Below are positions 1 to 6,799 of a DNA stretch of 64,000 nt, in pieces. The notes under the pieces were generated by a model. It was not told the DNA's origin, searched no databases, and saw only the letters and a program-made list of their open reading frames with translations. A program made the position numbers and the translations under genes. Position 1 is the first letter of the stretch. Each line of letters begins with the position of its first letter. This DNA is from Andreprevotia lacus DSM 23236 (GTDB taxonomy: Bacteria; Pseudomonadota; Gammaproteobacteria; Burkholderiales; Chitinibacteraceae): assembly GCF_900176275.1 (NCBI RefSeq), contig NZ_FWXD01000011.1, positions 62,001 through 126,000 on the forward strand, given 5' to 3'.

Positions 1-33
1 GATGTGTGGTGAATGGGGTTGCCGTGGCCGGCG

Positions 34-831
34 TCATTGCGCCAAGCCCGGCCAGAACAGCGCATCGGGCATGACACGCGGGCCGAACAGCGCTTGGCCG
101 ATGCGGACGGTGGTGGCGCCCTCGGCAATGGCCAGCTCGAAGTCACCCGACATGCCCATCGACAGCTCATCCAGTTGCATGCCGGCCGGGGCGATTTGCT
201 GCAGGTGGTCGCGCAAGACGCGCAGGCCGGCAAAGCACTGGCGCACGGCCGGGACATCGCGGCTGTGCAGCGCCAGCGTCATCAGGCCGCGTACGCGCAG
301 CGCGCTGTACGGGCGCAGCGCATGCAGGAAGGCGGCAGCATCTTGCGGCGCCAGTCCGAACTTGCTGGCCTCGCCTGAGGTATTGATCTGCACCAGCACG
401 TCCAGCCCGCGCCCGGCCTGCTGCAGCCGCTTGTCCAGCTCCAGCGCCAGCGCCAGGCTGTCCAGCGCGTGGAATTCACTGGCAAACCGCACCAGCTGGC
501 GTGCCTTGTTGCTTTGCAGGTGGCCGATGATCGCCCAGCGCAGGCCGTCGAGATCGGCCAGCTCCCGCGCCTTGGCACTGGCTTCCTGTATGCGGTTTTC
601 GCCAAATTCACGCAAGCCGGCTTGCCACGCCAGCCGCACCCGTTCGGCCGGCCAGGTCTTGCTGACTGGCAGCAGGCGCACACTGGCTGGAGAGCGCCCC
701 GCCTGCAGGCAGGCAGCGGCGATGCGTGCGTTGACGTCAGCCAGGTTGGCAGCGAAGTCTTCGGGGCTGATCGCCTCGCGCCAGACGGGCTCGACCAACG
801 GTACAGCGGGTGCCAGGGCTGGGTGGTACAC
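34..831 (-). CDS. YggS/PLPBP-family PLP-binding protein
   Basis: 265 residues. This fold-type III pyridoxal-phosphate protein family (YggS, PROSC) maintains free PLP homeostasis and has no established catalytic activity. The PLP lysine lies in LLPVSKTW (K58). Further family landmarks are GENRIQEA, IGHLQSNKAR, the VQINTSGEASKFG segment and LSMGMSGDFELAI near the C-terminus. The start is GTG at 829-831, chosen because AGGAG lies 7 nt upstream on the minus strand. About 25 residues precede the usual family start, so the protein is slightly long. It is transcribed away from a MocR regulator that itself carries a PLP-binding domain, which suggests PLP-responsive control. YggS genes usually sit next to pilT/proC, so this may be a second, regulated paralogue (inference). 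Confidence 0.9.
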   Translation of the reverse strand: MYHPALAPAVPLVEPVWREAISPEDFAANLADVNARIAAACLQAGRSPASVRLLPVSKTWPAERVRLAWQAGLREFGENRIQEASAKARELADLDGLRWAIIGHLQSNKARQLVRFASEFHALDSLALALELDKRLQQAGRGLDVLVQINTSGEASKFGLAPQDAAAFLHALRPYSALRVRGLMTLALHSRDVPAVRQCFAGLRVLRDHLQQIAPAGMQLDELSMGMSGDFELAIAEGATTVRIGQALFGPRVMPDALFWPGLAQ

Positions 832-870
832 GGCAGAGCTCCTGCTGCGAAAACCATAGCCTGGGCGTAA

Positions 871-917
871 ACTGGTCCATAAAAAACAGCCAGTTCTGCT
901 AAATTGACTGGTCCAGT
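871..917. promoter_or_regulatory. Candidate MocR operator (repeated ACTGGTCCA)
   Basis: The 9-mer ACTGGTCCA occurs at 871-879 and again at 907-915, 36 bp apart. The second copy extends to the palindrome ACTGGTCCAGT (907-917). Both lie in the divergent gap between the YggS-type gene and the MocR gene. Direct repeats in such gaps are the known binding mode of PdxR/MocR regulators. Binding here is inferred. Confidence 0.5.
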
Positions 918-933
918 TGCAAGGAGGTCAGCC

Positions 934-2379
934 ATGTTGCGCCCCTGGTCGTTACGCGTGCCGTTGATGAGCCACACCGCGCAGGCGCTGCACCTGCAGT
1001 TATGCCAGCAGTTGATCGAGGACATCAGCGCAGGCCGCCTGGCCGCAGGCACGCCGCTGCCGGGTAGCCGCGAAATGGCGGCGCAACTGGGCATCAACCG
1101 TAAAACCGTGCAGCAGGCGTATGACGAGCTGGTGGCGCAAGGCTGGCTGGCGAGCCAGCCGCGCCGTGGCACTTTTGTCGCTGCGCGTTTGCCGGCCCCG
1201 GCCCCAGCGCAGCCGGGTGGCGTGCCGGCGCAGCAAGCCGAGTTTCTGCTGCATGCGCCAGTCATGCCGCTGCAGTCGTGGCAGACATCGCAACATGGCT
1301 TGTTTGCCGATGGCGAGCCGGATTCAAGGCTGATCCCTTTTGACTTGCTCGGCCGTGCCTACCGGCGTGCCTTGATCCGCAGCGCACGTGGCCGCATGCT
1401 GGGCTATGCCGATCCGCGCGGCACACCAGCGCTGCGCGAGGCATTGGCTGAAATGCTGGCCATGGAGCGCGGCCTGGCCGTCGGGCCCGAGCAGCTATGC
1501 CTGGTGCGGGGCAGCCAGATGGGCATCTTCGTGGCGGCCCGCGTGCTGGCACGACCAGGCGATGTGGTAGTGACCGAGCATTTGAGCTACCCGCCGGCCC
1601 GCGCGGCCTTTCGCGCTGCCGGCGCGCAAGTGATCAATGCAGCGCAGGATGAGGATGGCCTGTGCCCGGCAGCGCTGGCGCGGCTGTGCGAGGCTCACCC
1701 GGTGCGCGCGGTCTACCTCACGCCGCATCACCAGTTCCCCACCACGCGGCGCATGCCGCCGGCAAGGCGTTTGCAGCTGCTTGCGCTGGCCCGGCAATAC
1801 CGTTTTGCCATTGTCGAGGACGATTACGACCACGAGTTTTCCTACGACCACCGGCCCAGCCTGCCCATGGCCAGCGGCGATGGCGCGGGGCGGGTGATCT
1901 ATGTGGGCTCATTGTCCAAGGTGCTGGCCCCAGGCTTGCGCTTGGGCTATCTGGCTGCACCGGCCGACGTCATTGCGCGCTGCGCCGAAGAAATCATGCA
2001 GATCGACCGACAGGGTAATACGGTGACCGAGTTGGCAGTGTGCGAGTTGCTGTGCAATGGCGAGCTCAAACGCCACCTGCGCCGCGCCACCCGCATTTAT
2101 CACGCACGGCGTGATCTGCTGGCGGGTTTGTTGCAGCAAACATTGGCCGACCACGCGCATTTCGAGCTGCCGGCAGGCGGGCTGGCATTCTGGCTGCAAC
2201 TGCACGACCCGGCCGCACCGGCGCGGCTGGAGCGCGATGGGGCGCACTGGCACACTGCGCATCGCTTTGCCGAGGGCGAACCGGGTATTGCCGCGTTAAG
2301 ACTGGGCTTTGGTCATCTCGACGAGAACGAGCTGGCTGGTGCCGTGCACAGGCTGGAGCGTGCGTTGCTGCCGGGTTAA
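934..2379 (+). CDS. MocR/PdxR-type GntR regulator with aminotransferase domain
   Basis: 481 residues from ATG 934, which has AAGGAGG at 921-927. The N-terminus (about 18-85) is a GntR winged helix including GSREMAAQLGINRKTVQQAY. After a linker, residues from about 125 form a class I aminotransferase-like domain. Its PLP lysine is K329 in VGSLSKVLAPG, and EDDYDHEF and the GYADPRG segment are also typical. MocR regulators use PLP (or PLP plus a ligand) as effector and often activate a divergent gene. Here the divergent gene encodes a PLP-homeostasis protein, so a PdxR-like role in vitamin B6 control is the simplest reading. The regulated ligand cannot be read from sequence. Confidence 0.9.
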   Translation: MLRPWSLRVPLMSHTAQALHLQLCQQLIEDISAGRLAAGTPLPGSREMAAQLGINRKTVQQAYDELVAQGWLASQPRRGTFVAARLPAPAPAQPGGVPAQQAEFLLHAPVMPLQSWQTSQHGLFADGEPDSRLIPFDLLGRAYRRALIRSARGRMLGYADPRGTPALREALAEMLAMERGLAVGPEQLCLVRGSQMGIFVAARVLARPGDVVVTEHLSYPPARAAFRAAGAQVINAAQDEDGLCPAALARLCEAHPVRAVYLTPHHQFPTTRRMPPARRLQLLALARQYRFAIVEDDYDHEFSYDHRPSLPMASGDGAGRVIYVGSLSKVLAPGLRLGYLAAPADVIARCAEEIMQIDRQGNTVTELAVCELLCNGELKRHLRRATRIYHARRDLLAGLLQQTLADHAHFELPAGGLAFWLQLHDPAAPARLERDGAHWHTAHRFAEGEPGIAALRLGFGHLDENELAGAVHRLERALLPG

Positions 2380-2491
2380 GAGCCGCTAACAAAACCCTGT
2401 GCAGCGATGCTGGCAGGCACGCAAAACGCAGACACCACAAACCGCACGGCCAGTGAACGTAACGCCGCCAGCAGGGTTTTGTTAGCGGCTC
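2380..2491. repeat. 112-bp element with perfect 20-bp terminal inverted repeats
   Basis: The 20 bases at 2380-2399 (GAGCCGCTAAC followed by AAAACCCTG) are repeated exactly in inverse orientation at 2472-2491. The element starts one base after the MocR stop codon and ends 6 bp before the aquaporin stop, filling a convergent gap. It contains no gene. It may be a MITE with IS5-like ends or a bidirectional hairpin terminator. No clear target duplication is visible (TAA on the left, CAA on the right). Confidence 0.6.
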
Positions 2492-2497
2492 CAAGCG

Positions 2498-3199
2498 TTA
2501 TGCATGTACTGGCGCTGCTGCCTTGCCGGCAGGCTGCAAGGCAGCATCGCCACGCAGCAGCCAGCCAAAGCACGCCGTTGCGGCCAGCGCGCCACCAAGC
2601 TGAGCCAGCACGAAGCCACCCACATCCTGCGGGCGTATGCCGGCAAAGGTATCGCTTGCTGCACGTGCCAAGGTGACGGCCGGGTTGGCAAACGAGGTGG
2701 AGGCGGTGAACCAGTAGGCGGCCACGATGTAACAGGCAACGGCATAAGGCGTGGCCTGCGGGCGTTGCCGCGTGCTGCCGAAAATCACGGCCAGCAACCC
2801 GAAGGTGGCGACAAATTCGCTCCACCATTGCGACGGGCCGTTGCGCACATGCTGGGACGCTGCAAACAGCGGCAGATCGAACATGCCATGTGCGGCTGCT
2901 ACGCCGCAAAATGCCCCCAGCACTTGCGCAGCCAGATAGCCCAGCGCGTCACCCCTACTCAGCTCGCCGCGCAAGGTGACCGCCAGTGTGACTGCCGGAT
3001 TGAAATGGGCGCCGGAGATGCCGCCAAAAGTCAGGATCAGTGCGATCAGCCCGGCTCCGGTGGCCACGGCATTGGCCAGCAAGGCAAGGGCGACGTTACC
3101 GCCGGCCAGCCGCTCGGCCATGATGCCCGAACCCACCACCACCGCCAGCAGCATGGCCGTGCCCAGCCATTCGGCAAACAGGCGTCGTTGCAGGTTCAT
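2498..3199 (-). CDS. MIP-family aquaporin of the arsenic operon
   Basis: 233 residues, start ATG at 3197-3199, 2 nt after the arsC stop. This is a six-helix major intrinsic protein with both half-helix motifs intact: SGAHFNPAVTLA and SFANPAVTLAR. Aquaglyceroporins in ars operons (AqpS type) let arsenite leave the cell down its gradient after ArsC has reduced arsenate, replacing an ArsB pump. No ArsB or Acr3 gene is visible in this cluster, which fits that role. Substrate choice (water, glycerol or arsenite) cannot be proven from the motifs. Last gene of the minus-strand operon arsR-arsI-arsC-aqp. Confidence 0.9.
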   Translation of the reverse strand: MNLQRRLFAEWLGTAMLLAVVVGSGIMAERLAGGNVALALLANAVATGAGLIALILTFGGISGAHFNPAVTLAVTLRGELSRGDALGYLAAQVLGAFCGVAAAHGMFDLPLFAASQHVRNGPSQWWSEFVATFGLLAVIFGSTRQRPQATPYAVACYIVAAYWFTASTSFANPAVTLARAASDTFAGIRPQDVGGFVLAQLGGALAATACFGWLLRGDAALQPAGKAAAPVHA

Positions 3200-3201
3200 G
3201 C

Positions 3202-3699
3202 TCAATCCACCTCGAGCGCGCCAATGTCGCGCGCGGCCTGTACCAACGCCGCGCCGTGCAGTGCTTGATCCGGCAAGGCAACCAGAGCATCGATGCGGCG
3301 GCGAATCTGCAGGAAGATTTTCTCGAACGACGCGCGTTTTTCTGCCTCGGTGTCGCCGTGGGGGTCTTCGTAGCCCCAGTGCGCGCTGACGGGGTGGCCT
3401 GGCCATACCGGGCATACCTCGTTGGCCGCGTTGCCGCACACGGTGATGATCAAATCCATCTGCGGTGCGTCGGCGCCCTCGAAGGCATGCCAGCTTTTGG
3501 AGTACATGCCCGCAGTATCGAAGCCGGCCTGCTGCAATAGTGCCATGGCGTGCGGGTTGGGCTGAGTGCCCGGTTTGCTGCCAGCGCTGAAGGCGCGAAA
3601 GCGGTCGCCGCCCAGCAGGTTCAGCAGCCCTTCGGACATGATGCTGCGGGCAGAGTTGGCCGTGCACAGGAACAGCACGTTGATGGGGGAATTGCTCAT
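3202..3699 (-). CDS. arsC: Arsenate reductase, thioredoxin-coupled (LMW-PTP fold)
   Basis: 165 residues, start ATG 3697-3699. The P-loop CTANSARS (C12 to R18) is the LMW phosphatase-type active site. Two more cysteines, C88 and C95, keep the 7-residue spacing of the redox pair in the Staphylococcus-type ArsC (C82/C89), so electrons most likely come from thioredoxin rather than glutaredoxin. It reduces arsenate to arsenite in the cytoplasm. Gene order arsR, dioxygenase, arsC, aquaporin supports the assignment. Upstream gap to the dioxygenase gene is 20 bp, downstream gap to the aquaporin gene 2 bp. Confidence 0.93.
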   Translation of the reverse strand: MSNSPINVLFLCTANSARSIMSEGLLNLLGGDRFRAFSAGSKPGTQPNPHAMALLQQAGFDTAGMYSKSWHAFEGADAPQMDLIITVCGNAANEVCPVWPGHPVSAHWGYEDPHGDTEAEKRASFEKIFLQIRRRIDALVALPDQALHGAALVQAARDIGALEVD

Positions 3700-3719
3700 G
3701 GCGGTCTCGTCAGGGTAAG

Positions 3720-4193
3720 TCAGCAGCAACCGCTGCCGGGGGCGCAACGTTGTGCGGGCGTGGTTTTGATGGCGGGTGCAGCGGGGGCACAGCAAGTTGT
3801 TCCGGCCACCTGGGCTTCCTGACGGAAGGTCGGGATGCTGCCCAGCGTATGAAAGCCTTCCCACGCGATGCCGGAAGGGTCGGTGATCCAGTGTTTGTCC
3901 GATTCGGCATAGCAGCAGCTTGTGCCCGGCTCGCTGACCGTGCTGATGTCAGCAGCCTGCAGGCGCTGGTGCAGTGCAGCCAGTTCGTCCGCGCTGTCCA
4001 CTTGCAGGCCCAGGTGATCCAGCCCTGCGCTGCTACCGCGCTGCGAAATGGCGAAGTTCACGCGGGGATCATCCAACTGCCATTTGGCGTAGTCAGGGTG
4101 CTGGAGCGTCGGCGGGGTGTCGAACAGCGCGCTGTAAAAGCGGATGCTCTCGTCGAGCTGTTCAACCGAGATATGCACGTGGAAGCGTTTCAT
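3720..4193 (-). CDS. ArsI/CadI-like VOC dioxygenase (organoarsenical C-As lyase candidate)
   Basis: 157 residues in the vicinal oxygen chelate fold. Candidate Fe(II) ligands H5, H60 (GLDHLGLQ) and E112 (WEGFH) match the spacing in characterised ArsI lyases. The vicinal cysteine pair C93-C94 in GTSCCYAESDK is the ArsI thiol pair that holds trivalent organoarsenicals. This distinguishes it from ordinary glyoxalases. CadI, named for cadmium induction, belongs to the same family, so the annotation could appear under either name. A Cys-rich tail (TTCC and RCAPGSGCC) follows the conserved domain. It sits between arsR and arsC in one operon, supporting arsenic detoxification. Confidence 0.85.
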   Translation of the reverse strand: MKRFHVHISVEQLDESIRFYSALFDTPPTLQHPDYAKWQLDDPRVNFAISQRGSSAGLDHLGLQVDSADELAALHQRLQAADISTVSEPGTSCCYAESDKHWITDPSGIAWEGFHTLGSIPTFRQEAQVAGTTCCAPAAPAIKTTPAQRCAPGSGCC

Positions 4194-4215
4194 GCGGCAA
4201 CTCCTGGCGGGAAAG

Positions 4216-4551
4216 TCAGTTGCAGGCGCCGTCGCAGCAGCCTGCGGCAGCGGGGATGCTGCACGGTGCGCCGTTACAGCAGTTTTCGGTCAGGAAAGAC
4301 AGCAATTCATTCATCGCCGCATAGTTGGCCGAGTAGTAAATGAAGCGACCTTCCTGCCGCGTTCCTACCAGCCCGGCATGGGCCAGTTCCTTCAAGTGGA
4401 ACGACAGGGTGGCCGGCGCAACGCCGAGGGCTTCGCCGATGCGGCCGACGGCCAAGCCTTCCGGGCCAGCCGTGACCAGCAAGCGAAAGATGCTCAGGCG
4501 TGTTTCCTGCGCCAGTGCGGCAAGGGTGGTAACAGCGACTTTTGATTCCAT
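4216..4551 (-). CDS. arsR: ArsR-family metalloregulator
   Basis: 111 residues from ATG 4549-4551. The winged helix is ALGVAPATLSFHLKEL with the wing around GRFIYYSAN. The As(III) site is not the classical ELCVCDL motif in the recognition helix. Instead the C-terminus carries C91, C92, C97, C105, C106 and C110. The first three resemble the C-terminal triad of Acidithiobacillus-type ArsR, and the extra three are unusual. It represses the ars operon until arsenite binds. The start codon lies inside a long palindrome, so the ribosome-binding region is weak and autoregulation by occlusion is likely. An in-frame upstream ATT at 4579-4581 is a less likely start. Confidence 0.92.
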   Translation of the reverse strand: MESKVAVTTLAALAQETRLSIFRLLVTAGPEGLAVGRIGEALGVAPATLSFHLKELAHAGLVGTRQEGRFIYYSANYAAMNELLSFLTENCCNGAPCSIPAAAGCCDGACN

Positions 4552-4578
4552 ATTTCCATTTTTATGGAAATATGGAAT
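4545..4578. promoter_or_regulatory. Probable ArsR operator palindrome
   Basis: Perfect 15-bp arms, ATTCCATATTTCCAT at 4545-4559 and its inverse complement at 4564-4578, flank a 4-bp TTTT centre. The palindrome covers the arsR start codon. ArsR dimers bind AT-rich dyads of this kind. Assignment to ArsR is by position. Confidence 0.7.
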
Positions 4579-4848
4579 CAATGCAAGTGCCTGTGTGTAT
4601 CGAGCTTGCCGGGCCGACTGCGGATCAGCGGCTGGCGGGCACCCGGTAGCCCAGGTGCAGGCCAGCCTGCCACCGGGCAGTGCTGTGGCGTGTAGACCAG
4701 CGCATCGCTGTTACGACGCTAAAAGCCAGCCATGCGTTTGCTGCGGCCTATCGACCAGACTTGCGGCAGTGTGTCGTGCTTTAGCGGGCGGTGGCGAGTG
4801 ACTCAGACATCAGTGAGAAGGGGGTGAACGACGTGGGCCGGCTTGCCA

Positions 4849-5760
4849 TCAAGCGACCGGGTTTTGTTGCCATTGCTGCGCATGGTGCTGGATGAACGCC
4901 CATAGCCTGTTGGCCACCGGGCCGTGGGGCCGGTCACGGCGGCGGGCTGCAACCAGCTCGACGACACTGCCGGGCAGATAGTCTCCCGTAATGGCGTGCA
5001 ATCGACCATCCCCCAACTCGGCGTCGATCAGGAATTGGGGCAGATGGCCCCAGCCCATGCCATGCAGGATGATTTCCTTCTTCATCAACAGGTCGGCCAC
5101 CGTGCATTGGTGCGCCCCCTCGATGAGGAAATAGCTGCGCCGGGCCGAATGCGTGGCGGTATTGCGTATCACGCACTGGGTAAAGCTGCGCATCTGGTCC
5201 GGCGTGATGTCGCGCGAAGGGGGGAATGGCAGAAAGCCGGAGGCGACTACCGGCACGAAGGCAATTTCGCCCAGCGCCAGCCATTCCAGGCGCGGGTCGC
5301 TTTTATCCACGTGGTGCAGGATGAGATCTGCGTCGTCATCGAGCAGCCGCTCCTGCGGGCCATCGATAGCCTCGAAATGCAGGTCCAGTCGCGTGACCGG
5401 GCAGGTGGCAAAAAAGCGGCTGAGCAGCGCCAGCATGGAAGGGCGTGGGCAGACATCGCCGATCACCACGCGCAGCACGCTTTCTTCGCCCATGGCCAGT
5501 TGCGCGGCATGCGCCTGCAGGCTTTCCATTTCGCGCAGCAGGCTTTGCGCGCGCTGTAAAAAGGACTGCCCGGCGGCAGTTGCCTGCACCCGATATCCGC
5601 TGCGATCAAGCAGGTTCAGGTTGAGCTGACGCTCCAGCTTGGCCACGGCGGCAAACACGGCCGGATGAGAGCGGTGCAGCGCGGTTGCTGCCGACTGGAA
5701 ACCGCCGGTGCTGACTACCGCAGCGAAGCACTGGAGTTCGTGCAGCGTGAAATCACTCAT
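4849..5760 (-). CDS. LysR-family transcriptional regulator
   Basis: 303 residues, start ATG 5758-5760. The N-terminal helix-turn-helix (about 5-65) contains LHELQCFAAVVSTGGFQSAA and HPAVFAAVAKLERQL, and the rest is a periplasmic-binding-like effector domain. It is transcribed divergently from an enol-lactonase-like hydrolase, the classical LysR arrangement, and probably controls that gene. The effector is unknown. A dyad in the gap (5774-5795) is the likely binding site. The adjacent downstream gap to arsR (4582-4848) shows no gene or clear structure. Confidence 0.88.
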   Translation of the reverse strand: MSDFTLHELQCFAAVVSTGGFQSAATALHRSHPAVFAAVAKLERQLNLNLLDRSGYRVQATAAGQSFLQRAQSLLREMESLQAHAAQLAMGEESVLRVVIGDVCPRPSMLALLSRFFATCPVTRLDLHFEAIDGPQERLLDDDADLILHHVDKSDPRLEWLALGEIAFVPVVASGFLPFPPSRDITPDQMRSFTQCVIRNTATHSARRSYFLIEGAHQCTVADLLMKKEIILHGMGWGHLPQFLIDAELGDGRLHAITGDYLPGSVVELVAARRRDRPHGPVANRLWAFIQHHAQQWQQNPVA

Positions 5761-5773
5761 GTCAAATTTATCG

Positions 5774-5795
5774 ACAAAGATGGTTTTATCTTTGT
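5774..5795. promoter_or_regulatory. Dyad in LysR/hydrolase divergent promoter
   Basis: ACAAAGAT, 6 bp, ATCTTTGT: perfect 8-bp arms at 5774-5781 and 5788-5795, starting 14 bp upstream of the LysR start codon. LysR regulators commonly bind such dyads to autoregulate and activate the divergent gene. Function is inferred from position. Confidence 0.5.
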
Positions 5796-5881
5796 AATTT
5801 TTTATGGAGTGGATGGCAACTAAGCTTCGTCCGACTGTGCATGCACAGCATCAACTGACGACTTGAACAGGATGTGACGAT

Positions 5882-6682
5882 ATGGAAACCCGTTCCTTTT
5901 TCACGGCCGGAGACGGCTGCAAAATTGCGTATCGCTTCGACGGGCCGGCAGACAAGCCGGTGCTGCTGCTGTCCAACTCCATCGCGACCACGCTGGAAAT
6001 GTGGGATGCGCAAATTGCTGGTCTGAGCAGGCATTTCCGCGTGCTGCGCTACGACATGCGCGGCCACGGGCAATCCGGTGCGCCGCTTGGCGCGTATTCG
6101 CTCGATCGCCTGGGCAGGGATGTGGTGGAGCTGCTCGACGGGCTGGACATTGCCCAGGTGCATTTCTGCGGGCTGTCGCTGGGCGGCATGGTGGGGCAAT
6201 GGCTGGGCATCCATGCGGCAAACCGGCTGGATCGTTTGATCCTGTGCAATACGTCGGCCTATCTTGGCCCGGGTGATTCCTTCGATACGATGATCCACAG
6301 CCTTGCCCGGTCTGACGACATGACCGCCATGGCCGAGATGTTCATGACCAACTGGTTTCCGCCGGCCATGCACGCCGGGCAGCCCGAGCTGATCCAGCGT
6401 TTCCGCGATGGGGTGCTGGCAACCCTGCCGCATGGTCTGGCCGGCAATTTTGCCGCCGTGCGCGATATGGATTTGCGCCGCACCATCACGCTGATCGAAC
6501 GGCCCACCCTGGTCATTGCCGGGCAATACGATACCGTCACCCTGGCCAGCCACAGCGAGCAGATCGCTGCCGCCATCCCTGGGAGCAGGTTGCTGGTGCT
6601 GCCAGCGGTGCATCTGTCGAATGTCGAATTCCCGGCGGCGTTTCTGGATGCGGTAGTGACGTTCCTGCAGCCCGGGAGCTGA
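5882..6682 (+). CDS. Alpha/beta hydrolase, 3-oxoadipate enol-lactonase-like
   Basis: 266 residues. The nucleophile elbow is GLSLGG with S99. D217 (AGQYDTVT) and H244 (AVHLSNVE) complete the triad. YDMRGHGQSG and the overall length match PcaD, which hydrolyses 3-oxoadipate enol-lactone in the beta-ketoadipate pathway. No other pca gene is near, so the substrate could be a different ester or lactone. ATG 5882 follows a weak Shine-Dalgarno (AGGA about 10 nt upstream). The divergent LysR gene is the likely regulator. Confidence 0.75.
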   Translation: METRSFFTAGDGCKIAYRFDGPADKPVLLLSNSIATTLEMWDAQIAGLSRHFRVLRYDMRGHGQSGAPLGAYSLDRLGRDVVELLDGLDIAQVHFCGLSLGGMVGQWLGIHAANRLDRLILCNTSAYLGPGDSFDTMIHSLARSDDMTAMAEMFMTNWFPPAMHAGQPELIQRFRDGVLATLPHGLAGNFAAVRDMDLRRTITLIERPTLVIAGQYDTVTLASHSEQIAAAIPGSRLLVLPAVHLSNVEFPAAFLDAVVTFLQPGS

Positions 6683-6737
6683 CTGGCGTACGAGGGGAAT
6701 AAGCAAAAGAATGGCGTTTGCGGAGCAGGGCGGGTGC

Positions 6738-6770
6738 AAAAAAACATCGGCACAGTTTCCTGTGCCGATG
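6738..6770 (-). terminator. Rho-independent terminator of the large chitinase gene
   Basis: CATCGGCACAG (6745-6755), 4-nt loop, and its complement at 6760-6770, followed on the minus strand by a run of seven T (6738-6744). It lies just beyond the chitinase stop codon at 6800. Confidence 0.85.
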
Positions 6771-6799
6771 TCCTGTTGCAAGGAACTACCAACTGCGCG

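Noticed and set aside
4582-4848. Possible gene remnant between arsR and the LysR gene
   Set aside because: Open frames here lack ribosome sites and any recognisable domain.
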